This document shows, in pieces, positions 9,508-17,562 of a DNA stretch of 64,000 nucleotides. The stretch comes from Candidatus Rokuibacteriota bacterium (lineage in GTDB: Bacteria > Methylomirabilota > Methylomirabilia > Rokubacteriales > CSP1-6). The stretch covers positions 62,001 to 126,000 of the forward strand of contig QHSP01000017.1 in NCBI GenBank assembly GCA_003220495.1, in the 5' to 3' direction. Position 1 is the first letter of the stretch. Each line of letters starts with the position of its first letter. The notes below the pieces were generated by a model. It saw nothing but the letters and a program-made list of their open reading frames with translations, searched no databases and had not been told where the DNA came from. The translations under genes were made by a program, and so were the position numbers.

Positions 9508-10635
9508 GTGATTCGCGTCCTGCAGCTCTTGACGAGCACGGCGCTCGGCGGCGGCCCGCGGCAGGTCCTGCATCTCGTGCGTCATCTTCCGGCGCGCGAG
9601 TTCCAGGTCTCGGTCGCCGGTCCACCGGACGCGCGGTTCGCCGCGGACCTCCGAACGATCGGCGTCGAGCTCGCCGGCGTCGCCGTGGACTCGCTCCGCG
9701 CGTTTCCCCTGACGCTCCGGCGCGTCACGCGCCTCGTGCGCGCCACGCGCGCCGACGTGGTTCACACCCACGGCAAAGGCGCCGGCCTCTACGGCCGGCT
9801 GGCCGCGAGGCTGGCCGGCGTGCCGTCGGTCCACACCTTTCACGGCATCCACTACGAGAGCTATTCCCGCGCGGGCCAGTCCGTGTATCTGGCGCTCGAG
9901 CGGGCGCTGGCGCGGATCACCCACACCGTGATCAACGTCTCCAAGACGCAGGATGTGGAAGCGCTGTACCTCGGCGTCGCTCGACCCGGGCACAGCGCGG
10001 TCGTCGTGAACGGAATCGACGTCGACGAGCTGGCCGCGCGCCCGGCGAGCAAGCGAGCATCGCTCGGGCTGAAGGACGACGAGCAGGTCGTCGGATGTGT
10101 GGCACGCTTCGATCCGGTCAAACAGCACGACGTTCTCGTGAGAGCCCTCCAGCTCGTCACGAAGCAGCACCCGAACGCCGTGCTCCTGCTGGTCGGTGAA
10201 GGACCCGAGAAATCCAAGATCGACAGGCTCGCGAGCGAGCTCGAGGTCCGTCTCGTCAGCCCCGGCGCGATCGGGCTCGAGGCGAATGCCTACGCGAGCT
10301 GCGACCTCTATGTCACGGCCTCGTCGAAGGAAGGACTGCCGCTCGCTCCGCTCGAGGCGATGGCGTCGGGGCTCGCCGTGGTCGCCACGGATGTTCCGGG
10401 CCACCGGGACGTCGTCGGTCACGAGACGACGGGACTGCTCGTGGCGCCAGAAGCGGGCGCGGTCGCGCTCGCCACCGCGATCGAGTCGCTGCTCGACGAT
10501 CCCGATCGGCGCCGGCGGATGGGACAGGCGGGTCGCGCGCGCGTGCTGAAAGAGTTCACCCTCCAGTCGATGGTCGCGAAGACGGCCGAGGTCTACCGTG
10601 CCGCGGCGTCGCGAACGGCTAGTCGTCGATCGTGA
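9508..10635 (+). CDS. GT4-family glycosyltransferase
   Basis: The 375-residue protein is a GT-B glycosyltransferase of family 4. It has an N-terminal GGGPRQVLHLVRHL acceptor-side motif, VVHTHGKGAGLYGRLAAR, a central VGCVARFDPVKQHDVLVRAL donor-domain start, and the E-x7-E nucleotide-sugar motif in SSKEGLPLAPLEAMASG. It probably transfers a hexose to a lipid-linked or surface glycan. The GTG start has an AAAGGAG ribosome-binding site. It stands alone between divergent and convergent neighbours; its 3' end overlaps the convergent BFD-like gene by 17 bp. Confidence 0.9.
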   Translation: MIRVLQLLTSTALGGGPRQVLHLVRHLPAREFQVSVAGPPDARFAADLRTIGVELAGVAVDSLRAFPLTLRRVTRLVRATRADVVHTHGKGAGLYGRLAARLAGVPSVHTFHGIHYESYSRAGQSVYLALERALARITHTVINVSKTQDVEALYLGVARPGHSAVVVNGIDVDELAARPASKRASLGLKDDEQVVGCVARFDPVKQHDVLVRALQLVTKQHPNAVLLLVGEGPEKSKIDRLASELEVRLVSPGAIGLEANAYASCDLYVTASSKEGLPLAPLEAMASGLAVVATDVPGHRDVVGHETTGLLVAPEAGAVALATAIESLLDDPDRRRRMGQAGRARVLKEFTLQSMVAKTAEVYRAAASRTASRRS

Positions 10636-10831
10636 GCCGCAAGGTGGCGGGGGCGCCGAAGCGCCGGAGGCAATAGAGGAGGTCGCCGAGGCACCCCGTA
10701 CATAGCTTGCCGGTATGCGCCTTCTCCGCGAGCGGCCACTTCCCGGCGAGGCACGCTTCGCGAAGCTGGCCGACGGTCAGGTTCGTGCAGTAACAGAGCA
10801 GCATCGAATCGACGGGCTCGTCGGTGCTCAT
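10619..10831 (-). CDS. BFD-like [2Fe-2S]-binding small protein
   Basis: This 70-residue protein matches the BFD-like [2Fe-2S] domain: Cys-x-Cys at 13/15 (CYC) and Cys-x2-Cys at 44/47 (CTGC), the four ligands of bacterioferritin-associated ferredoxin-type domains, with the helical TVGQLREACLAG between. It could shuttle electrons for iron mobilisation or act as a free-standing redox module; no bacterioferritin gene is in the window. The start at 10831 is taken because upstream residues of the long ORF are non-homologous. The gene is convergent with the upstream glycosyltransferase and overlaps it by 17 bp. Confidence 0.82.
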   Translation of the reverse strand: MSTDEPVDSMLLCYCTNLTVGQLREACLAGKWPLAEKAHTGKLCTGCLGDLLYCLRRFGAPATLRLTIDD

Positions 10832-10924
10832 CGATGGGCCGGCCCACCGTACCGCGCGGATTTCCGGGGTGTCAAGGGATCGGGAGCGGGCGGCCGTGCG
10901 AGGCGGCGATGGTACAATCGGCGA

Positions 10925-11878
10925 GTGAACGATCTCTCGCTCGTGACGGGTGGCGCCGGCTTCATCGGCTCGCACCTCGTCGAGCGGCTCCTCGCCAACG
11001 GCGGTCGCGTTCGCATCCTCGACAACTTCTCGACCGGGGCCCGGACCAACCTCGCATTCGCGCCCAAGTTCCGCCGTCGGCTCGAGGTGATCCGCGGGGA
11101 CATCCGGAATCTTTCGGTGGTGCTCCGCGCGGCGCGGGGCGTGCGCGTGATCTACCACCAGGCCGCGATGCGCTCGGTGCCTCGCTCCGTGAAGGACCCG
11201 CTCGGCGCGAACGAGAACAACGTCACCGGCACGCTGAACGTGCTCGAGGCTGCGCGGCGCTGCAAGGTGCCGCGGGTCGTGTACGCGTCGTCGTCGTCGG
11301 TCTACGGCGATCGGCCGGATCTGCCCAAGCGCGAAGACCAGGCGCCCGCGCCTATCTCGCCGTACGCGGTGTCCAAGGCGGCCGGCGAGCAGTACGCCGC
11401 GGCGTGGACCCGTCTCTACGACGTCGAGACGGTCGGACTCCGCTACTTCAACGTCTTCGGTCCGCGTCAGGACCCGAAGTCGCAGTACGCGGCGGTCATC
11501 GCGCGCTTCATCCAGTGGGGCCTGGGCGGTCGGCCGCTCGAGGTGCACGGAGACGGCTCGCAGTCCCGGGACTTCACGTATATCGACAATGTCGTCGAGG
11601 CCAATCTGCTCGCCGGCAGCGTGCCCGGGGCGCCCGGCGAGGTCTTCAACGTCGGCTGCGGCGTTCGCGTGAGCCTGCTGGAGATCATCACGAGGCTCGA
11701 GGCGATCCTGGGCCGCCGACTCGAGCGGCGGCACACGCCGTCGCGCGCGGGCGACGTCCTGCACACGCTCGCCGACGTGTCGAAGGCCAAGCGACTCCTC
11801 GGGTACTCGCCGCTGGTGGACTTCGACGAGGGGTTCCGGCGCACGGTCGAGTACTTCAAGTCGTCGCCCAAGCGCTAG
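10925..11878 (+). CDS. NAD-dependent nucleotide-sugar epimerase (UDP-hexose/HexNAc 4-epimerase type)
   Basis: The 317-residue protein is an extended SDR. It has TGGAGFIGSHLVERLL for NAD binding, the catalytic SSSSVYGD and SPYAVSKAAGEQY (Y-x3-K), then RYFNVFGPRQDPKSQYAAVI, a block typical of UDP-GlcNAc/UDP-Glc 4-epimerases (WbpP/Gne/GalE-like). It should supply a Gal or GalNAc-type UDP sugar for surface glycans. The GTG start is chosen to match the family N terminus. A TACAAT hexamer ends seven bases before the start, hinting at a very short leader, but no matching -35 is seen. Confidence 0.87.
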   Translation: MNDLSLVTGGAGFIGSHLVERLLANGGRVRILDNFSTGARTNLAFAPKFRRRLEVIRGDIRNLSVVLRAARGVRVIYHQAAMRSVPRSVKDPLGANENNVTGTLNVLEAARRCKVPRVVYASSSSVYGDRPDLPKREDQAPAPISPYAVSKAAGEQYAAAWTRLYDVETVGLRYFNVFGPRQDPKSQYAAVIARFIQWGLGGRPLEVHGDGSQSRDFTYIDNVVEANLLAGSVPGAPGEVFNVGCGVRVSLLEIITRLEAILGRRLERRHTPSRAGDVLHTLADVSKAKRLLGYSPLVDFDEGFRRTVEYFKSSPKR

Positions 11879-11890
11879 GAGGATCGCCCG

Positions 11891-13375
11891 ATGCGGCACC
11901 TCGCACGGCTACTGCTCGTCGCGCTCGCGCTGGCCCCGCTCGCGTCGCCCGCCGCGGCGCCCGCGGAAAACCTCGTGGTGCAGGTCGCGACCGAGCCGCC
12001 CGGCCTGGATCTCACGGCGACGCCGGCGTCCGCCACCGCCGGCGTGGTCTTCTACAACGTGCAGGAAGCGCTGGTGAAGGTGGATCGCCACGGCAAGATC
12101 GTGCCGTGGCTGGCCGAGCGCTGGCACACCTCGGACAACAGGAACTACACGTTCTTCCTCAAGCGCGGCGTCCGCTTCCACAACGGTCGCGAGCTGAAGG
12201 CCGCCGACGTGAAGTTCGTCATCGACCGGGCGATGAACCCCGAGACCAAGCATCCGGCGCCGGCGAACTACGAGGCGATCAGCGACATCATCGTCAAGGA
12301 CGACTACACGATCACGTTCGCCCTGAAGAACACCACCGCCAATTTCCTCCTCAACATGGCGCGCCAGGGCTCCGTCATCTACCCGCGCGAGGCCGTCGAC
12401 ACGCTGAAGAGCGAGCCGATCGGCACCGGGCCCTACAAGCTCGGCGAGTGGGTCCGCGGCGACCGGATCGTGCTCGTGAAGAATCCCGATTACCACGTCA
12501 AGGGCTTGCCCAAGCTCGACCGCGTGACGTACCGGTTCATCCCGGACCCGAACGCCGCGCTGGCCGCGCTCAAGGCGGGCGACGTCGACGCGGCGATGTT
12601 CGGCCTGGGCCCCGAGCACATCCCCGACCTCCAGAAGGACCCGCGCTTCCAGGTGATCGTCGGCGAGACGACGAACGACGTCATCATGTCGATGAACAAC
12701 TCGCGCAAGCCGTTCACCGACGTGCGGGTCCGCCGCGCGGTCACGTACGGGATCAACAAGCCCGAGGTCGTGAAGGGCGCCATGTTCGGCTTTGGCCGCG
12801 TGATCGGCACCAACGTCGATCCGCTCAATCCCTACTTCGTCGACATGTCCGGCGCGATGCCGTACGACCCGGCGAAGGCCAAGAAGCTCCTCGCCGAGGC
12901 CGGCTATCCGAACGGCTTCGACGCGGTGCTGAAGGTCGCGCCGCAGTACTACTACACGGTGCGCACCGGGGAGGTCCTGGCCGACCAGCTGCAGAAGGTC
13001 GGCGTGAAGATCAGGATCGAGCAGATCGAGTGGGGCCAGTGGCTCTCGCGCGTGTGGAAAGACGCCGACTACGATCTCACGATCATCGGCCACGCCGAGG
13101 CGTGGGACATCAATAACTACGCGAAGCCGACCTACTACTTCCGATACGACAGCGCCGAGTTCCAGAGGCTCTTCAAGGAGTCCGAGGTCACCGTCGACGA
13201 CAAGGCGCGCCGCGAGCTCTACGTGAAGATGCAGAAGAGGCTCGTGGAGGATGCGCCGGTCGTCTGGCTCTACATCCACCCCCGGCTCGCCGTGACCAAG
13301 CAGGGCTTGCAGGGCTTCTGGAAAGATCTGCCGGCACCGGCGTTCGATCTCTCCGAGGTCGCGTGGGTCAAGTAG
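11891..13375 (+). CDS. ABC importer substrate-binding protein (SBP_bac_5, peptide/opine type)
   Basis: The 494-residue protein starts with a Sec signal peptide (MRHLARLLLVALALAPLASPAAA). Family 5 solute-binding hallmarks follow: LVVQVATEPPGLDL, LAERWHTSDNRNYTFFLKRGVRFHNG, GTGPYKLGEW, RRAVTYGINK and AKKLLAEAGYPNGF. It binds an oligopeptide, opine or similar ligand in the periplasm for the two permeases that follow. A strong AGGAGG ribosome-binding site lies 9 bases before the ATG, 12 bases after the epimerase stop. No ATPase gene for this importer follows in the window; it may use one encoded elsewhere. Confidence 0.92.
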   Translation: MRHLARLLLVALALAPLASPAAAPAENLVVQVATEPPGLDLTATPASATAGVVFYNVQEALVKVDRHGKIVPWLAERWHTSDNRNYTFFLKRGVRFHNGRELKAADVKFVIDRAMNPETKHPAPANYEAISDIIVKDDYTITFALKNTTANFLLNMARQGSVIYPREAVDTLKSEPIGTGPYKLGEWVRGDRIVLVKNPDYHVKGLPKLDRVTYRFIPDPNAALAALKAGDVDAAMFGLGPEHIPDLQKDPRFQVIVGETTNDVIMSMNNSRKPFTDVRVRRAVTYGINKPEVVKGAMFGFGRVIGTNVDPLNPYFVDMSGAMPYDPAKAKKLLAEAGYPNGFDAVLKVAPQYYYTVRTGEVLADQLQKVGVKIRIEQIEWGQWLSRVWKDADYDLTIIGHAEAWDINNYAKPTYYFRYDSAEFQRLFKESEVTVDDKARRELYVKMQKRLVEDAPVVWLYIHPRLAVTKQGLQGFWKDLPAPAFDLSEVAWVK

Positions 13376-13394
13376 CCGGAACGCCAAGGTAGGC

Positions 13395-14339
13395 GTGCGG
13401 CGGTACATCGCCAGGAGGGTCGCGGCGTTCGTCGCGACCCTCTTCTTCGTCTCGGGCCTCGTGTTCGTCGTCGTGCGCGTCCTGCCCGGCGATCCGGCGC
13501 TCGTGATCATCGGCGCCGAGGGGAGCCCCGAGGTGGCGGCGCGGCTGCGCGAGTCGCTCGGGCTGAACCGACCCATCCTGGTCCAGTACGCCGAGTGGCT
13601 CTCGCGCGCGGCGCGGGGCGACCTCGGCGTGTCGCTCCAGTACGACGTGCCGGTCGGGCGTTTGATCCTGAGCCGGCTGCCGGTGACGCTGCCGCTTACC
13701 GTGATGGCGGCCGTCCTCATGGCCGCGACCGCACTGCCCCTGGGCCTCTACGCCGCGCGCCGCCACCGCCGCGCCGGCGACTACCTGGCGATGGTCGTCT
13801 CGCAGGTCGGGATCGCGATCCCCGGGTTCTGGGCCGGCCTGCTGCTCATCTTGCTGTTCTCGGTTCATCTCGGGTGGGTGCAGTCTGGCGGCTTCGCCGG
13901 CTGGTCGAGCGGGCTCTGGCCGGGCGTGCGCTCGCTGCTGCTGCCGGCGATCGCGCTCGGACTGTTCCAGACGGCCGTGCTGGTCAGGGCCACGCGCTCC
14001 TCGGTGCTCGACGTGCTGCGCGAGGACTACGTGCGCACCGCGCGCGCCAAGGGCGTGAGCGAGCTCGCGGTGCTCGCCAAGCACACCCTGCGCAACGCCA
14101 TGATCCCGATCGTGACCGTCGCCGGCCTCCAGCTCGGCCAGCTCATGGCGGGGGCGATCATCCTCGAGTCGGTGTTCGCGCTCCCCGGGCTCGGGCGCTT
14201 GGCCCTCGGCGCAATCACCGCGCGTGACCTGCCGGTCGTACAGGGCGTGACGCTCTTCGTCGCCTCGACGATCGTGCTGATCAACTTCGCCGTGGATCTC
14301 CTCTATGTCGTGCTGGATCCGCGCATCCGCTATGAGTAG
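13395..14339 (+). CDS. ABC importer permease (DppB/OppB type)
   Basis: The 314-residue inner-membrane permease has the DppB/OppB pattern: N-terminal RYIARRVAAFVATLFFVSGLVFVVVRVLPGDPA, then six predicted membrane segments, and the ATPase-contact (EAA-like) loop DYVRTARAKGVSELAVLAKHTLRNAMIP. It pairs with the DppC-like permease immediately downstream (8-bp overlap) and the binding protein upstream. The start codon is GTG at 13395, 19 bp after the binding-protein stop. Substrate specificity follows the binding protein and cannot be fixed from sequence. Confidence 0.92.
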   Translation: MRRYIARRVAAFVATLFFVSGLVFVVVRVLPGDPALVIIGAEGSPEVAARLRESLGLNRPILVQYAEWLSRAARGDLGVSLQYDVPVGRLILSRLPVTLPLTVMAAVLMAATALPLGLYAARRHRRAGDYLAMVVSQVGIAIPGFWAGLLLILLFSVHLGWVQSGGFAGWSSGLWPGVRSLLLPAIALGLFQTAVLVRATRSSVLDVLREDYVRTARAKGVSELAVLAKHTLRNAMIPIVTVAGLQLGQLMAGAIILESVFALPGLGRLALGAITARDLPVVQGVTLFVASTIVLINFAVDLLYVVLDPRIRYE

Positions 14340-15165
14340 AGGCTCACGGCGGCGGCGGCCGTTTCGACACCTGACGTTCACGCTCGGCGTCGCGATCACC
14401 GCGCTGCTGATCGCGACCGCCGCGCTGAGCCTGGTCTACACGCCGCAGGATCCGCTCGCGATGTCGATCACCGGCCGGCTCCAGGGCCCGTCCGGCGCGC
14501 ATCTCTTCGGCACCGACCAGTACGGCCGCGACGTGCTCTCGCGCGTGATGACCGCCACCGTCATCTCCATCGCCGTCGGCGTGATCGCGGTCGGGATCGG
14601 CGCCGCCATCGGCATCGTGATCGGCATCGCGAGCGGCTACGTCGGCGGATGGATCGACGAGGCGTTCATGCGGCTGGTCGACGCGATCCAGGGCTTCCCG
14701 GCGATTCTCTCCGCGCTCTTGTTCGCGGCGGTGTTCGCCCCCGGCATCGTGATCAGCATGGTCGCCATCGGCATCGCGTTCGTGCCGGCGTTCGCGCGGC
14801 TGACGCGCGCCGGCTTCCTGGAACTGCGCGCGCGCGAGTTCGTCGTCGCCGCGCGGGCGCTCGGCGCGCGCGACCGGCGGCTGATCGCCCGACACATTTT
14901 CCCGAACACGCTCGCGCCGCTCATCGTCCAGGCGACCACCAGCTTTCCGATCGCGATCCTCGCCGAGGCCGGGCTCGCATATCTGGGGCTCGGGACGCAG
15001 CCGCCGCATCCGTCGTGGGGACTCATGCTGCGCGAGGCCCAGAACTTCCTGTCGATGAATCCTTGGTTCGCGGTGTTCCCGGGCGGCGCGATCGCCCTGA
15101 CGGTGCTGGGGCTCAACCTCCTGGGCGACGGGCTTCGCGACCTGCTCGACCCGAAGACGGCGTGA
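14332..15165 (+). CDS. ABC importer permease (DppC/OppC type)
   Basis: The 277-residue protein is the second permease of the importer. It has the N-terminal membrane segment and periplasmic stretch LQGPSGAHLFGTDQYGRDVLSRVM diagnostic of DppC/OppC, and the cytoplasmic EAA-like loop LRAREFVVAARALGARDRRLIARHIFPN. The C terminus has the family NLLGDGLRDLLDPK. The ATG at 14332 (overlapping the upstream stop as ATGAGTAG) is preferred over the ORF-track start nine codons earlier. The two ATPase subunits usual for this family are not encoded next to it. Confidence 0.9.
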   Translation: MSRGSRRRRPFRHLTFTLGVAITALLIATAALSLVYTPQDPLAMSITGRLQGPSGAHLFGTDQYGRDVLSRVMTATVISIAVGVIAVGIGAAIGIVIGIASGYVGGWIDEAFMRLVDAIQGFPAILSALLFAAVFAPGIVISMVAIGIAFVPAFARLTRAGFLELRAREFVVAARALGARDRRLIARHIFPNTLAPLIVQATTSFPIAILAEAGLAYLGLGTQPPHPSWGLMLREAQNFLSMNPWFAVFPGGAIALTVLGLNLLGDGLRDLLDPKTA

Positions 15166-15237
15166 GCGAGCGTCGACTCAAGCGATGGAAATCGGGTCGA
15201 GAAGTCGCGGAGTTTCGCGCGAATCGGCCCAAACAAA

Positions 15238-15267
15238 TTGACATCCGGTTGTTTATGTCGGTATGGT
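15238..15267 (+). promoter_or_regulatory. sigma70-type promoter for the yjbQ-like gene
   Basis: A perfect -35 hexamer TTGACA (15238-15243), 18-bp spacer and -10 TATGGT (15262-15267, 4 of 6 consensus) lie in the locally AT-richer gap after the ABC permease gene. Transcription would begin near 15274, giving a leader of about 80 nt before the ATG at 15357. Confidence 0.65.
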
Positions 15268-15356
15268 GTCGGTTGATCTTGGCGCAGCCCTGCTGAGCAC
15301 GATTCGGATGGACGATTCGGGTGAATCCAAGCGGTGCGCCGCGGAGAGAGCAGACG

Positions 15357-15785
15357 ATGAAGGTTTACAACACGTCCTTCACCCTGTCGACGGACGAGCA
15401 GACTGAGATCTCGGACATCACCAAGCTCGTGCGCGACGCGGTCCAGCAACTGGCCGTCACCACCGGCATCGCGCTCGTCAACACGCTGCACACGACGTGC
15501 GCGCTGTTCGTCAACGAGTTTCAGAGCGCGCTGATCGACGACCTGAGATCGCTGATCGAGCGGCTCGTGCCCGAGCGCGACGGCTATCGCCACGACGACC
15601 CGCGGGTGTCCGATTGCGAGCGCGGCAACGCGCACTCGCACCTTCGGGCGGCCCTGCTCGGTCGCAACATCGCGGTCGGCGTGAACAACGGCGAGCTGAC
15701 GCTCGGCCGCTTCCAGTCGGTCATCTTCGCCGAGCTCGACGGCCCACGGAAGCGGGAGATCAGCATCCAGGTGATCGGCGAGTAG
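15357..15785 (+). CDS. YjbQ/UPF0047 family protein
   Basis: The 142-residue protein matches the UPF0047/YjbQ family, which is annotated as secondary thiamine-phosphate synthase. Family signatures are LVNTLHTTCALFVNE and SDCERGNAHSHLRAALLG, containing the conserved His residues, followed by the FAELDGPRKREISIQVIG tail. Length and motifs match full-length members. A GGAGAGAG ribosome-binding site favours the ATG at 15357 over an upstream GTG. It appears monocistronic, with its own promoter, convergent with the methyltransferase that follows. Confidence 0.88.
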   Translation: MKVYNTSFTLSTDEQTEISDITKLVRDAVQQLAVTTGIALVNTLHTTCALFVNEFQSALIDDLRSLIERLVPERDGYRHDDPRVSDCERGNAHSHLRAALLGRNIAVGVNNGELTLGRFQSVIFAELDGPRKREISIQVIGE

Positions 15786-15852
15786 CGCGCAGCGCACGCC
15801 CGTCCCGCACCACCGACCGGATTCTGCCCGATCGGCCTCCTGACCGCCGCCG

Positions 15853-16803
15853 CTATCGCATTCGCGCGACCGAGGGCTCGACGTTCGAGCCGTCGGTGCT
15901 CACTCGCCCCTGCACGATATCGAAGTGCTCGAGGACGAATCGCAGCGCCGCCGGGCGGTCTCGCAGCGCCGCGGCGGTGTCGAGACCGAGGGGCGACCCG
16001 TCGGAGTGGATGTAGTCGAAGACGAGGTGCCCGCCGGGCTTCAGCACGCGGTAGAAGTGCTCGAGCGTCGCGAGCGGCCGGGGCAGGTGTTCGAAGACCT
16101 CGAGGCAGAAGACGGTGTCGTAGCGCCCCTGGAGCGGCGCGTCGTTGTTCGGTTCGATCGGAACCATCGTGACGAAATCGTCGGCGCGGAATTTCCAGCG
16201 GGCGTAGTGGAAAAGCAAGTGCGGAATGTCGGCCCCGACGCACTCGAGGTCGAGGTGTCGGTAGTGTCGGGCGAGCGCGGTCAGGATCGGCGCCGTCCCG
16301 CACCCGTACTCCACGACGCGGCCTCCGCGCGGCACGAACTTGGTGAAGGGGTGGGCGCGCAGCGGTGAGAGGGCTTGTCGATACGCGTGCGCGAACAGAT
16401 GGTAGACGACGCGAGAGTCGCGCCACGACTCGAGGTGCTTGTCGTCGGAGGCGAGCGTGGGGTCGGACATGTGATCGAAGCGCATGTCCTGAAGCCGCTG
16501 GCGGTACACACCGTGGAGGAAATAGAAGTCGTGGGGCTGGATCGGCCGGTTGCCGAGCTCGCCGACCCAGTAGCGCTGGAACTCGAGGAACCACCGGAGC
16601 CGCAGGTTCGCGTACATCAGGCGCCGGTGTAACCCGGACTTCACGAGCGCACCGAGACCGTAGAGTCGAGCGCGGCTCGCCAGTCGCCCGACGGGCCCCA
16701 GCCCGGCGCCGCTCCTGGCCCCCGGTGTCGGCGGTCGGAGCTTCGCATCTTGCTCCTTCAGCATCTGCGCGACATCGGGGCGGAAATCGTCGTAGTGGTT
16801 CAT
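15853..16803 (-). CDS. SAM-dependent methyltransferase
   Basis: The 316-residue protein has a class I methyltransferase domain in its C-terminal half: VVEYGCGTAPILTALARHY (SAM loop), FCLEVFEHLPRP and FYRVLKPGGHLVFDYIHSDG. The N-terminal 130 residues are helical and unassigned (YYNLR-type, WFLEFQRYWVGELGN). It stands divergently from the winged-helix regulator at the left edge of the polysaccharide locus, so a sugar or lipid-glycan methylation role is likely. The ATG at 16803 is supported by a promoter 16-43 bases upstream. Confidence 0.83.
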   Translation of the reverse strand: MNHYDDFRPDVAQMLKEQDAKLRPPTPGARSGAGLGPVGRLASRARLYGLGALVKSGLHRRLMYANLRLRWFLEFQRYWVGELGNRPIQPHDFYFLHGVYRQRLQDMRFDHMSDPTLASDDKHLESWRDSRVVYHLFAHAYRQALSPLRAHPFTKFVPRGGRVVEYGCGTAPILTALARHYRHLDLECVGADIPHLLFHYARWKFRADDFVTMVPIEPNNDAPLQGRYDTVFCLEVFEHLPRPLATLEHFYRVLKPGGHLVFDYIHSDGSPLGLDTAAALRDRPAALRFVLEHFDIVQGRVSTDGSNVEPSVARMR

Positions 16804-16818
16804 CGGTCTGTGTCCTGT

Positions 16819-16846
16819 CTTATTCGATCCGTTCCCGCTGTGTCAA
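16819..16846 (-). promoter_or_regulatory. sigma70-type promoter for the minus-strand methyltransferase
   Basis: On the minus strand TTGACA (16846-16841), a 16-bp spacer and AATAAG (16824-16819, 4 of 6 matches to TATAAT) precede the methyltransferase start at 16803. The implied leader is about 10 nt. It is arranged back-to-back with the regulator motif at 16893-16931. Confidence 0.5.
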
Positions 16847-16892
16847 GGCCGTGGGCCGCGCCGCGGAGGCTCCCGAGTGGAGCACTTTTAGC

Positions 16893-16931
16893 TTGACGCG
16901 CTTTCGCCCGACGTGTTCACTTATTGAACAG
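16893..16931 (+). promoter_or_regulatory. shared promoter/operator motif, copy A
   Basis: TTGACG (16893-16898) is followed 13 bp later by a 20-bp core (16912-16931) that contains the inverted repeat GTTCA-CTTAT-TGAAC (16915-16929). The core matches copy B at 34256-34275 at 17 of 20 positions, with identical distance to the TTGACG. It ends 4 bp before the ATG of the winged-helix regulator, so the regulator mRNA is probably leaderless or nearly so, and autoregulation through this repeat is plausible. A canonical -10 is not evident. Confidence 0.65.
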
Positions 16932-16935
16932 TCTA

Positions 16936-17562
16936 ATGGAGCGACGGGGCGAGCGCGAGCTTGAGATCCTGACGGCGATCGCGGAGGGCGATTCCACCAC
17001 CCAGAGGGCGCTGGCCGCTCGCCTGGGCGTGGCCCTGGGGCTCACCAACCTCTATCTCAAGCGCCTGGTCAAGAAGGGTTACATCAAGGTGGTCGAGTTT
17101 CCGCGCCGACCCGCCGCGCGCAAGCGGCTGCGGTACCTGTTGACGGGACGGGGGATCGCGGAGAAGAGCCGGCTCACGTACGACCACATGGTCTACGCGC
17201 TCAACCTCTACCGGCGCGCTCGGCAGACCTTGCGCGAGTCGCTGAGCCGCCTGCCGGGCGCCGGCGTCAAGCGCGTCGCCCTCTACGGCACCGGCGAGGC
17301 GGCCGAGCTGGCCTACCTCACGCTCAAGGAGTTCGAGCTCGAGCCGCTGGGTATCTACGCCTCTCGCGGCGGCGGGACCTTCCTCGGCATTCCCGTGAAG
17401 CCGGTCGCCGAACTCGCCGACGAATCGCTCGACGCCGTCGTCATCGCGACCTTCGATCGCCCCGAGCCGCACGTCGCGGAGCTCGTCGGGTTCGGGGTCG
17501 CGCCCGCGAAGATCCTGACCCTGCGGGTGCCGGCGCCCGGCTCGGGAGTCCGCCGAGCATGA
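16936..17562 (+). CDS. winged-helix regulator with Rossmann-like sensor domain
   Basis: The 208-residue protein has an N-terminal winged helix (residues 1-75: REL(E)ILTAIAEGDSTTQRALAARLGVALGLTNLYLKRLVKKGYIKV), a helical linker, and a C-terminal domain (about 113-205) with VKRVALYGTGEAAELAYLTL, resembling a CoA-binding/nucleotide-sugar Rossmann module. A regulator that senses a sugar nucleotide or similar ligand is a reasonable inference. It is the first gene of the nonulosonate operon, its stop overlaps the DUF115 start (ATGA), and the operator-like motif copy A lies directly upstream. The ATG at 16936 is preferred to a TTG four codons earlier. No ribosome-binding site is visible. Confidence 0.8.
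   Translation: MERRGERELEILTAIAEGDSTTQRALAARLGVALGLTNLYLKRLVKKGYIKVVEFPRRPAARKRLRYLLTGRGIAEKSRLTYDHMVYALNLYRRARQTLRESLSRLPGAGVKRVALYGTGEAAELAYLTLKEFELEPLGIYASRGGGTFLGIPVKPVAELADESLDAVVIATFDRPEPHVAELVGFGVAPAKILTLRVPAPGSGVRRA

Noticed and set aside
10913-10918. TACAAT as -10 promoter for the epimerase
   Set aside because: The hexamer is well placed, but no -35 element is recognisable at 16-18 bp, so I do not list it as a promoter.
11909-13720. 603-aa minus-strand ORF opposite the ABC binding-protein gene
   Set aside because: It is a shadow frame; the plus strand encodes a full family-5 binding protein with signal peptide and a strong ribosome-binding site.
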